Positions 12,331 through 22,393 of a DNA stretch of 64,000 nucleotides are shown here, in pieces. The DNA comes from Brachypodium distachyon. Taxonomy: Eukaryota; Streptophyta; Magnoliopsida; Poales; Poaceae. The notes under the pieces are model-generated. The model worked only from the letters and a program-made list of their open reading frames with translations. It was not told where the DNA came from and searched no databases. Position 1 is the first letter of the stretch. Every line of letters begins with the position of its first letter. The stretch covers positions 46,733,355 through 46,797,354 of the forward strand of contig NC_016131.3 in assembly GCF_000005505.3 (NCBI RefSeq). The letters run 5' to 3'. A program made the translations under genes and the position numbers.

Positions 12331-12960
12331 GTGCTGCGAATTAACACCGATCGATCGAGTTCGTCGTCTCAGGTGAGTCATAACAGTAGTCCTAGATCCC
12401 CTCGCGCGTGCAGAACGTCACGTACGATCATGGGTCGCCATGTATTAATCAAGCCGCCGTCGGGCGTGGGCGGCTCTCACGTAATCAGGATCGACAAAGG
12501 TAGTCTTCTCGTCCGTCGTCGACGCCGCCGTCTTGTCGCCGCACACGGCCTGCTTCTCCTGGAGGAGCACGCCGAGCTCCTTCCCCTCCTCCTTGTACGC
12601 CGTGATGATGTCAGCCGTGTTGTTGTGCTTGACCACTGGGACGAGCTGGCCGTCGCGGGGATCGTCGACGTGCACCGGGGCCAGGGCGTCCTTCTCGAGG
12701 ACCACGGCGACCTCCTTCCCCTTCTCCTCGCCTGCCTTGATGTCGCTGCCGGACGCGCGCTCCTGCTTGTCACGGACGACGAGGAGAGCTCCACCGACAG
12801 CGGCAACGACGTGCGCGCCCTGGCCTCGGCGCACGTCCACGAGCCCCGGGACGGCCAGCAGCTCAGGATGCCAACGGCCAGCCCAATGGGCAATGCGGAC
12901 TTGTTCGCTTCAGCCACAATGTACTAAGCGGGCAGCCGCAGGCGGCCGCAAGTCCATGTG
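12331..12960 (+). pseudogene. Fragment of SWEET-like gene tail, GC-rich
   Basis: Positions about 12773-12905 (+) match the C-terminal tail of the SWEET-like gene at 18.4 kb, which lies on the minus strand. Both contain GACGACGAGGAGAGCTCCAC, GACAGCGGCAACGACG and, in translation, GQQLRMPTASPMGNADLF. The match stops at ACTTGTTC in both copies and the sequences then differ. There is no transmembrane-encoding exon nearby, so this is a displaced 3' fragment. The opposite strand is also open from 12840 to 12445 and has two related modules, KGKEVAVVLEKDAL and EGKELGVLLQEKQAV. I cannot tell whether that frame was ever translated. Confidence 0.5.
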
Positions 12961-14346
12961 ATTGTGTCCAGCGGCAGCGCGGCTCAGCCCAAAATCCCGT
13001 GACTGAGAAGCTGCACCAGGCGCATGGTTGCCCGCTAGCTGCCTGAAGCTGCACCTAGGTTCTGCTTGCCGCTAGCTGCGCCTATTTGCCGCTGGATGAC
13101 TGACTAATGAAGCTGCTGGCCACCGGCCACCGCTGTTGCTTGAAGCAATAATATAGTAAGATCACTCAATTAAACGATTAACAGGCTACACGAGGGATGT
13201 GGCAATTAACAGTAATCAATCCAAGTTCAACACAAGAGCTATAGTAATTAACAATCTCAGGTTAGCTATCTACTATTTATCAAGGCAAAGTTGCTGACAG
13301 GAAGTTCCAGCTGTAGTATTTTTAACAATCTCGGGTTTCAGACAACAGTAATTAACAATAATTAACACAAGAGTTCCTGATCAACACAATAGCTGCCGAG
13401 AAAATTTAAAACCTCATATGCCAACACATATTGATCAAGTTTAGCTGACAGAACACAACACTTGTTGAGTTTTTCTGAACCTAAATGTCAATGCAAAACC
13501 AAGTGTCCAGTTCTCTATGTCAGTGAATCATGTCCGAGGTTGCGACAATTTTGAAGCGGTGAATTGTGAGGCAGCCGTCATGAGTCCCGCTCTAGTCTTG
13601 AATGAGTACTGATAAATACATAAGGCACACAATAAATGCATTGTAGCAAATACGTAAAATCAGTAATAATTTATTTAAAATTCACATTACTTAGAGCAGC
13701 ACACAAGTAAAATCAGTAATGGAGATGAGTATGTATATATGACAGTAGTGCAGTACTGCTTATGTACTGGCAGTATTGCATTGTCTGTCAACAATTTACT
13801 TTCAGAAAACAAATAATTTATTGTTCTGAATATTACAACATGTATGTATAGTACTCACATTAATATCCAAGAGGACCAAAGAGAGACAGTCAAAGACAAG
13901 TGCCGTTTTTAGTTGTATGAATTCTTTTCTTTTATCTCCCAAAAGTACTTCCCATACTTTCTTTTAAACTTGCTTTGTAATACCAGTTTGTTCACAGATA
14001 AATAAATTCAAGCCCTATGTAGCCAGAGAAAACAATAGCAATAAACAGTATAAATTTATGATAATGTGTATTTGCTAACCACTTACTTGCAACAGAATCT
14101 GAGTCATGGACCAGCGGAATCCTGACATAACAGCAGCAAGCGTCACAAAAATGAATCCCCAGAAGTCAAAGTTGGTCTCCTTGGCAACTGATGAGAAGAA
14201 TATATCATTGAAATGGACGAGCTCATACCTTTGTAAAATGCCTAGTTTGCTCAAATTATATAATTTGCATCATGATCCGTTTGGTAATCAGGATCTGTAA
14301 ACATCCATCGATTAGTTAACATGAAACATATACAACTCTACAAAGT
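12961..14346. other. AT-rich spacer beside hAT remnant; no gene
   Basis: No conserved ORF is visible. Short stretches such as ATTAACAATCTC and AACACAAGAG recur around 13200-13400. This may be the 3' flank of the hAT element that follows, but I could not find a matching terminal inverted repeat or 8-bp target duplication to set its border. Confidence 0.4.
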
Positions 14347-16535
14347 TTAAGAATTTTGAAAGAACAAATCCTCACTTTCAGCCTTTAGCCAATTTTGAAG
14401 GCAAATTACCTCCTCAACTGTATCGGGGGCAAGTCTACTTCTATAATCACTTATCACTCGTCCTCTTGTACTAAAGGCTGACTCCGATGATACCATTGAA
14501 GCTTGTACAGCAAGAATGTCACGAGCAATGCACGACAAAATAGGATACTTTGCAGAGTGCATGTCCCACCATTGAAGAATATCGAACGGAACATTGCATG
14601 GGAATTTGTCCTCTTTTAAGTATCTATCCAATTCATTGTTGGCTTTCCTGCTGCTGAGCACTCAAATGCTGGTCCCAATCTGGTCATCTTCCATCTCCAC
14701 AGCATTAGCGTCTTCTTCTTGTGTTGTACCACTGAGCATACCTCCCATCTTAGCTGAATAATCATGGAATAAACTTATGACAGTATCTTCCACAACAACT
14801 ATAACTTTCTTTGCTCGAACAGCTCCTAACCACTTCTCCATTCGAAACACAATGTAACCCAGCTTGAATCTAGGATCAAAGATGACAGGTATGCATAATG
14901 ATATCAAAGCACTCATCCCAATATTTAGCAAACTTCGTTATCATCTCATCAACCATCTCTCGAACAAAGTTATATGGGTTTGAAGCTTGTTTTTGCAAAA
15001 GACACTTAATATTCCACATCTGTGTAAAGAAGAGGTGTGAAGTGGGATAGCTAGATCCAGAGAGAATATTTGTGGCTTCATAAAATCCTTTCAACAGATT
15101 GCAAACAGCAGCCGCTTTTCTCCATTCTTTAGGTGACGGGCAATAGATGTAGCTCGAATCCTCCTTTTCCAGTGCAAGGAAAGCTTTTATAAATGGAACC
15201 GAAGATTGAAGCATCAAAAGGGTAGAGTTCCATGGATGAGGAACATCATGTGAAGGACGAGCCACACCAGAAATTCCGTACCTTCCACAGATTTCATCAA
15301 ACCTCTCTTTTCTCGATGGATTGCTGTTGATAAATAAGACACTTTCCCTTATATTATCGATTATCCCCACCATAGCATCAAGGCCATCTTGAACAATGAG
15401 ATTTATTATGTGTGCAACACATCTAAAATGTAGCAAATCACCGCTGCATGGCAGCATCTACTTTACCAACTCATTTTCTTTCAAATATCTAACCATGGCA
15501 CCATTAACGGATGCGTTATCTAGTGTTATACCAAATAACTTATCATCAATGCTCCAATCTTGAATACTTTTCAGCACAACATTATATAATGACCATCCAT
15601 CATGTGGAGTTTCCAATCGACAAAATCTTATTATCCTTTTTTGTAACTTGCACTCATGAACATAATGGCAAGTAATACAAACATATCCAATTTTCTAGTT
15701 CGATGTCCATAAATCAACAGTTAAGGATACCCTGCCCTTATATTGCTTAAAGAAGTCACGCAGAGCTGACCTATGTTCATGATATATCCTTGAGCAATTG
15801 CTGCTAATAGTGGTTCGATGAACCATATGAAACGCAGGATTCAAGCTCTTTGCAAATTTTCTAAAACCAGAATACTCCACAAAGGAAAATGGTAGGTCAT
15901 TCAAGACAATCATTTCAGCGAGCAATCTTCTAGAAACTCCTTGATCAAAATCCCACTGTTTAACTAAGGATGCATCAGGAGATGAAACAGAAGTCTTTAG
16001 CTTATCGACCATTAGATGAATTTGTGACCGAGAACTGCAAGTAGAAGCATGCCTAACCAGACCATTTCTACCAAATCTATGAGTAGCTGGTAAGACAAGA
16101 TCAGAGAATTTGCATTTTGCACTTACAATGCATCCTCTCTCATAGATAGGATCAAAATCGACCCAAGCTTTAGACCTCAATTTGCGTGGTTTGGCAGCTG
16201 CATAACCGTTAAATGCAACAAAGATTTAATGTATAGCCAATAATAATAAAAGGAAAAATAAATCAACTAGTAGTAAGCGCATTGTATAACCGTTAAATAC
16301 ACCAAAGATTAGGTAGATTAAAACTAACCAAGAGTTGTTGTTGGCAGTCATTTTGATATGCTGCTGATCTTGGAGACAAGGAGTTTGCTCGAGATTTAGG
16401 TGTTTCATCCAATATATGAGAGTTGGGACTTTTGTTGGATCTTTTACGTAATGCATCTGAAGATCTCCTTTTGAATGTTCTCATCATATTTGTTGTTGTT
16501 CTAGAAAACAACAGGATTACGGGGTGCCAATGCAC
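14347..16535 (-). pseudogene. hAT-family transposase, inactivated
   Basis: Minus-strand fragments in order are about 16535-16330 (basic N-terminal exon), 16180-15695, 15694-15458, 15457-14876, 14931-14662 and 14661-14347. They form a BED-zinc-finger hAT transposase of the RICESLEEPER type. There is a BED-like Cys/His segment (AKCKFSDLVL to RHAST), the core motifs VDLWTS and RCVAHIINLIVQDGL, and a C-terminal hAT dimerisation domain with SSESAFSTRGRVISDYRSRL. Three in-frame stops interrupt it (TAG at 15695, TAG at 15458, TGA at 14662), and a frameshift lies near 14.9 kb. The element cannot make a full transposase. Terminal inverted repeats were not located. Confidence 0.85.
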
Positions 16536-16559
16536 GATGGCACAAATGCGAGAATAATA

Positions 16560-17154
16560 TGTAGGGGGTGTACGCCGGCCTTATAGCGAAGGTCGCCGTA
16601 CACTTGGACAAGTTGACACGTCGATATTTTTTGAATAGGTTCGGTCGACCCTGCGGGCACGACTTAGTACTATGTTAGGAGAGGCTTCGAGGGGGTTGTT
16701 AGCCAAGCGCTTGGGCCGAAACTAGGCTTCTCAAGTCACGTCCCTGAGGTCGAGTCGAGACTAGGCTCGACCCAAGCACTCGAGAGCGGGCTCCTTGAGT
16801 TGCTCTAGTCCTCTCCCCTTTGATCTTATTCCAATGGAGAGAATGAATGATACATGCCCCCATGAGGGGGTATTTATAGCCTAGGGGTTCATGACAAAAG
16901 ACCATGGTTATCCTTGAGAGAGAGAAAAAGTGAGGGTAAGGTGGTAACTTTGCTCCTAGAGCTTTCTTGGCTCTTACTCTAGCTCCTTTGACCATGGTAT
17001 GGGGGGCTTGACCTTTTGACTCCTTTGACCGGCGCTTAGTTGGCATGGCTAGGCCTTGTTGGCGATTTGACCGGTCTTCGGGATTTGTTGACTTGGTCGT
17101 TGCCACGTAGGATCGCGGCCCGGCCCATGTAAGGATTTTATTATATTACAACAA
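16560..17154 (-). mobile_element. Probable solo LTR, minus orientation
   Basis: On the minus strand the block starts TGTTGTAATATAATAAAATC and ends GTACACCCCCTACA, that is TG...CA borders 595 bp apart. It contains a TATA box (CTATAAATACCCCC; plus-strand positions about 16865-16880) about midway, followed by a leader-like stretch, as expected for U3-R-U5. No polyprotein lies next to it, so it looks like a solo LTR left by recombination. The flanking 5-bp sequences (TAATA and ATATT) do not match, which weakens the call. It lies just upstream of the hAT transposase start. Confidence 0.55.
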
Positions 17155-17828
17155 TATTCACCCCTGGAGACCTACATATTGGGGATCTAACTTTCTTGTT
17201 GCAATGTATAGCTGAAGGAGAAGTACCATCCTAAATTAAGAAAGAAAGAAAGAAATTATTCACAACAATATATGTTCGATGAGGAACCTAACAGAAAGAA
17301 ATCATTAACAAGATGCCTATCCTAATCAACGAGCACACAATCTCGGTGTGAAGGTACTTTTCTCTTTGATGCATATATAGGTCTTGTGTGCTTTAAGGAG
17401 CATAGATGCATCCTTTTAGGATCAGTTATATGCATACACTTGGCAATTATTATTAAAACTGAAATATTACAAACTTTATATCTAAAACGGGCTACAAGTT
17501 ATTTATGTTCAGATTCTTGGCACCACGAGGGAAAAATCACCTTATTCTTCTTTTGTTGCAACTTTTTTTCCTTCTCCTTGTTATTTCTCCTCTTCTCTTT
17601 CCAACTTTCTCCTCTTCTCCTGCTGTTTCTTCCTCCTCTTCTCTTCCAGATTTTTTGCTTTCTCTTCTTTCCTCGATTTGCACAATGGCTACTTAAGTTG
17701 CAAAACCAAACTGAAAATTGAATTGGAGAGAAAGAAGCGTAACCTTTTTTGGGATTTTGGGGGGAGCTGAACACATCCCTCAGGCGTGGTGTGGTATTCC
17801 TCTACGGGAGACACCTGCTGCTCCACAT
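17155..17828. other. Spacer with long polypyrimidine tract; no gene
   Basis: Positions about 17540-17680 are almost pure C/T on the plus strand, with many CTTCTCCTC and TCTCTTTCC blocks. No conserved protein is evident. The minus strand is open across 17976-17689 with a plausible acidic stretch (YMDAVEEEKMNVEQQV), but the family is unknown. Confidence 0.4.
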
Positions 17829-19413
17829 TCATCTTCTCCTCCTCGACGGCATCCATGTATGGCAACGGCAGCTCCACGAGGCGGCGCCCTTCGGACGGGA
17901 TTGGATGGAGGGAGGATGCAGCGGAAGGAGGGCGAGGCTGTGGCTGCTCACCTTCTTGGAGCAGCGGCGACTCCATGAAGCAGGTGGAGGAGGCAGTGGC
18001 GGAAGAAGAGGGAGGAGGCGGGGACGGCAGGAGGAGGAGGCGGCCGGAGAGGAAGGAGAAGGCGTGGCAGGAGGAGGCGGCCGGCGGCCGCCGCCGGGGA
18101 CGAGCAGTCTCGATTTCTCGAAGCGGAAGAGTCGTTTCTGAGTTCTGCTACTGGACTTGCCTCTTGGACAAAGCGGCTCTCGCGGGCCTAACGCTCTTGT
18201 TCGCATTGTCCAGAAATTAGAAGTACCGGACCGCATGAGCCCAAGAAGACAGTTTTTTTTTCGGGCAAATTTGAACAAGTCCGCATTGCCCATTGGGCTG
18301 GCCGTTGGCATCCTGAGCTGCTGGCCGTCCCAGGGCTCGTGGACGTGCGCGTCGTTGCCGCTGTCGGTGGAGCTCTCCTCGTCGTCGGACGACGACTTGA
18401 CGTCGAGCCGAGTGTCCCCCTGCTCGGCGCCGTCGACGCGAGAGACGACGTCCTGCAGGAGCGGCTCGCGGGTACCGTCGTGGTCCTCGCTCGGTGCGGC
18501 CGACGGCCGCAGACTCCAAAAGACGAGGTGCAATATGAGCTGCAGCAGCGCCAGAATAGCAGTGCCACGGGTTGCGGCCTGCACGCACACATGCACGGCC
18601 GATATATACATCGTTTCATTAAAACACACATACGTATTAGTGAAGCAACCGGGAAAATGATCCACGCAGGACAAACTACTCACCACGAGGTCTTTGTTCA
18701 CCTTCTGCACCCCGACCGTGTTGCGCACGCTCCAGATCGACGCGTTGATCAGTGAGATAGAGCTGGGATGATAGGCGCCGGCATTGTGGCCATGCTCCTT
18801 GTCTGTATCACGGTCCACTGGAAACGCAAAAACAAACGTGAAACTTTGCAGCGCGCCCCTATACCGGTAGAACATGTGAATTGTTTAAACACATACTCAC
18901 CATGTTCCAAAACGGAAACAACGCCGTCACGATCGACACCGCGCTGCAGAGGTGGCCGTAGATGCTCTCGCTCGTGAATATGTACACAAAGACAGATGCA
19001 AAGAAGAAGAGTGTCCCGCCGAGCACGTAGAATAGGAGGTATGTCCGACGACGATCGTGTGCATCAGACAGATATAGAAAAAGGAAGACGTAAAATATCC
19101 CCAACAGTACTCCCCCAAAGCTCAATAAGTACGGCACACCGCCATCCAAGCTATTGTAAATCAGCCACAAACCCGAACTCACAAAAGTAAACACATATGC
19201 ATAAGGTGATGCACTATGGAAAGTAGATCCAAATAGAAAAAACGGAAAGCTGCAAAAGAAATTAGAAAAAAAAACACTGTAAACAAAAATTCAAGAGAAC
19301 ACGGGCTGATAGGCTGATAAACTAAGACGTATACATGTATAAAAATACACTTACGTGGGAGCAAGTAGTGCTAGAAATCCTGTTAAACAACCGAGAGCCA
19401 ACAGCAAGTCCAT
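17829..19413 (-). pseudogene. SWEET-like (MtN3/saliva) sugar transporter, frameshifted
   Basis: SWEETs are seven-helix membrane uniporters for sugars. Exons on the minus strand are 19413-19355, 19249-18901, 18817-18684 and from 18578. All borders are GT/AG. Exon 2 encodes several membrane segments in MtN3 style (FVSSGLWLIYNSLDGG, YLLSFGGVLLGIFYVFLFLY) followed by the basic loop DAHDRRR. Exon 3 begins WTVIQTRSMATMP, matching the second MtN3 repeat, but has 134 nt between two phase-0 introns and so is out of frame by one base. Its other half (SLINASIWSVRN) is in the next frame. Exon 4 has ALLQLILHLVFW, then an acidic Ser-rich tail. The frame runs on to 17829 through low-complexity sequence, so the original stop is probably lost. 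A one-base sequencing error is the alternative to a pseudogene. Confidence 0.6.
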
Positions 19414-19510
19414 CGTGATGGAGATAGAGGAGGAGGAGTGAGATTTGGAGGAGGGGAGGAGCGGTCGAGCAGGTGGGATGGATAGATGGGAGGAACTGCC
19501 TGCCTGCCTG

Positions 19511-19517
19511 CTTTATA
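19511..19517 (-). promoter_or_regulatory. Possible TATA box of SWEET-like gene
   Basis: The minus strand reads TATAAAG about 100 bp upstream of the ATG at 19413. The spacing is suitable for a plant core promoter; no other support. Confidence 0.4.
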
Positions 19518-19565
19518 CTCCAGGCTCCAGCAAGTGATTTTCCGCTAAGCGGAGCATCTACCTCA

Positions 19566-19633
19566 CTGTGCCTCTATTTGTGCACCATTAACTTGCAAAC
19601 TGTGCCTCTATTTGTGCACCGTTAATTTGCAAA
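19566..19633. repeat. Two-copy 34-bp tandem repeat
   Basis: The unit begins CTGTGCCTCTATTTGTGCAC and is repeated at 19566-19599 and 19600-19633 with two differences. Confidence 0.85.
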
Positions 19634-20253
19634 TAATTTTTATTATTTTGTTTCCACCGGGGTCTTCTTTAACCGGCCTTCGTGTATACGCCCAGCCATT
19701 AACTTGCACCAGTTACCCTCTTTTTTTTAAATACAGTATAAACGCATATGCTTGCAAACACATCCGTACACTCACATTTATGAACGCACACAAGTATATT
19801 TAGAGGTCTCGTTGTTGAGGGATACGTCACTTACCACTGAAAGAATAGCGCCGCTAAGTCCTGAAATAAATTCAAAAAAATGTGAGCACCCATGTCAAGT
19901 TTAGAATCAGAAAGAACCAGAACACCTGAGTAAGGCTCGGTTCACTTGCATCATTAACAATTTGTTAATTGCTTTTGTGCCGCAAGGTTTCGAGTTCAGA
20001 TTAATCTTTCTCTCCACTTCGGAGAGGGGGATTACGTCGCCGTCATTGCCAAACCAATCTCCACCGCCATGTTTGTTGCTCTCCTAACCATGAGTGATTA
20101 GTCCGTTGTCATAGGCATACGGGATGTGTGAGAATTGGATGAGATTAATCATGTAATAATGCATATAGCCGCTGAGATTTGGGATGTGTGAGAATTGTTA
20201 TTGATGCATTGTTTCTATGCTTATGCTTGTTACTAGGGCCCTCGTAACATGAT
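19634..20253. other. Repeat-derived spacer; no gene
   Basis: From about 19715 the sequence TAAATACAGTATAAACGC, with TACACTCACATTTATGAACG, resembles a dispersed grass repeat; I cannot name its class. Near 19985, CGCAAGGTTTCGAGTTCAG is reminiscent of a pol III B box, but no A box was found. Confidence 0.35.
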
Positions 20254-20551
20254 TTCAATACTGAACGAGACGCCAAAGTTTTGAAGATATTGCCCCACTC
20301 TTTGGCTCTTGGCGTGCCAAGCTAAGCAGAGTTAGAACAGCTATTTCATCGCTCCCTTAAGGAGAGCTTCAGGACCAAACTAGTCTCCTTAGTAGCTGCT
20401 TTGTTTTAATTTCTGAGATACGAACCCGCTGGGTTTTTTGTGTGGCTCGTAATTATGTAAATTACCGTGTAACACCCTTTGTTATTTATCAATACAGTAG
20501 CAGCATCTCCTGCTGTTTTGGCCTCGGTCAAAAAAAAATTCAATACTGAAC
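20254..20551 (+). mobile_element. Short retroposon with A-tail and 13-bp target duplication
   Basis: TTCAATACTGAAC occurs at 20254-20266 and 20539-20551. The 272-bp insert between them ends in an A-run (CGGTCAAAAAAAA). This fits a 5'-truncated LINE or SINE insertion. No coding domain remains. The segment before the tail (GTTATTTATCAATACAGTAG) resembles a LINE 3' UTR. Confidence 0.7.
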
Positions 20552-22346
20552 TTTTATTGCTTCATCGTATATACGAGACGTTTTCTCCAGTACCTAATAC
20601 TCCAGAAAGTCTAAACGGAGTATTTGAAAAGGACATAATAGACATTCCACATTAAAAGAAAAAAGAAAAGAAAAATCAGTTTTCTCCTTCCCAATTGATC
20701 CCGATCCGCTGCCTCCTCTAGAGCGCCGGCGCCGCCCTCTGCAGCGTGCCGCCGAAGCTGTCCACGCCCTCCAGCACGCCACCGCTGTCCTCGCCTCCAG
20801 TCCGCGCCGCCGCTGCTCTCCGCCCAGCCCGCGCCGCCCTCGTCGCCGCGCGCCACCGCTGTCCTCACCTCCAGCCCGCGCTGCCCTCGTCGCAGCGCGC
20901 CGCTGCCGCTCTCCACCCATCCACGATGTAGAGGTTCGAGGCATCGTGCCGCACGCCGGGGACGCCCATCTCGGAGAGCTTCAGGTTCTGCAGCTCTTGC
21001 TCGCCAACAGAGACAGGAGGCAGGAGATGGCGTACTTATTGCAGAGCTTCTTGGCCGACAGCAACAGGAGGCAGGGGATGGCTCAGGTCCAGCAGCTTCA
21101 CGAGTACACCAGGTTCGGCACGCTCTTCTCGGCCTTTTCCTCGCGTTTGCTGTGTAGCCGCTCATCAGCGTGGCCGTCGGTGCCGCACCAGCTCGGTGGT
21201 CGCGGCCTCGAACGCGCGGATGAGGGAAGGCCGCAGCACCAAATTTGGCGGCGGAAGGATATCGGAAGGCAGCCTGCGGCGGCGGAGGGAGCTCGCGAGG
21301 CGGCCCTGAGGCGGCGGACAGGGAGAGAAGGGCAACGGGCGGACGGGGAGAGAAGGAGGGACCAGAACTGAGGACGTTTTGGTTTGTTTACGCTTTTACC
21401 CCTGTGCGGGAATACGCCATCCGGTTACTCCCCATATCTAAATTAGAGTATCAAGAGTAGCAAATTCATAGCCATTAGATCAAAACAAATGGACGGCTTA
21501 AATAATTCTGAAGTACCGTAGAAGACCTCATATATGAGTTTGGTATTTAACTGTGTGTATCACCTGTTATAGTATTGAACCTGCGAACCCAACGGTGTCA
21601 CGAAGGGAAAACAAGAGGGATATGCTGTAATTTGAGGAGTTCATGTATATCTGGAAGTATTCAGTGAAAACCCTCATTTTCACAGTTTGTACCGTAAAGG
21701 TGGTTTTCACCGGATACTTCGCCTTCTTAATTACCCTAAGTTCCTTAATTGGCCCCGGTGAAATGGGAGAGTGGGACAATTAATAGATATTGTACACACG
21801 TACAACTAAATACGGAATACTTTTGGAGTACATGCCTATAATTGTCTGAACTAGAGTTAAGTACTGCGAGGTTATTAATTTAATTATTATGACATGAATA
21901 ATAATCTCATCCATGCAACGTCCCGCTTATCACCCTATGGCTACGTTTTGATTACTGAAACCTACAACTCTACAACTTTCCGGTGAAAAATGGAAATCTG
22001 CTGATACTGTTCTTTACAAACTGTTACTATTTTCCAAGAACTTCTGATACACACCTGTGGCTAAGGGGTGCATCTTAATTTCTAAAGTCCGACTAATATT
22101 CTTGTGCTCCAATCGTGTCAAACTTCCCACGAATATTTCAGCGATGTCCTACACTTGTGGGTTATCATACGACAATTAGATTTAATTTTTATCTCGTAGC
22201 GACACACAGGCTTCTTATAGTGATACTCTTTTTGTTCCTTAAATTAGGACATATATTGTTTTCTTCGACCGAACTTTTGACCAAGAATTAGTCTATTACT
22301 ATATATTTTTTATGAAATAAAATTTATATCATTGCATTCGTACGTA
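20552..22346. other. GC-rich ORF block and AT-rich spacer; no gene assigned
   Basis: Positions 20700-21370 are GC-rich and open on both strands. An internal near-repeat (ACAGGAGGCAGGAGATGG and ACAGGAGGCAGGGGATGG) is present. On the minus strand a fragment reads LQNLKLSEMGVPGVRHDASN, which looks protein-like but I cannot place it. It may be a gene fragment captured by a DNA transposon; no terminal repeats were found. From 21560 to 22346 I see only AT-rich sequence. Confidence 0.35.
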
Positions 22347-22393
22347 CTCCCTCCGTTCCTAAATACTTGTCGTGGTTTTAGTAACGGAGGGAG
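22347..22393. repeat. 47-bp deletion derivative of a Stowaway MITE
   Basis: Both termini remain (CTCCCTCCGTTCC and AACGGAGGGAG, flanked by TA) but the right half of the interior is gone. The left arm TACTTGTCGTGGTTTTAG runs straight into the right terminus. Confidence 0.85.

Noticed and set aside
16555..17159. Target-site duplication for the solo LTR
   Set aside because: The flanking 5-mers TAATA and ATATT do not match, so the LTR call rests on its TG/CA borders and TATA box only.
19980..20010. Pol III B-box-like GGTTTCGAGTTC as a tRNA or SINE
   Set aside because: No A box at the right distance, no clover-leaf stems, and no tail or target duplication next to it.
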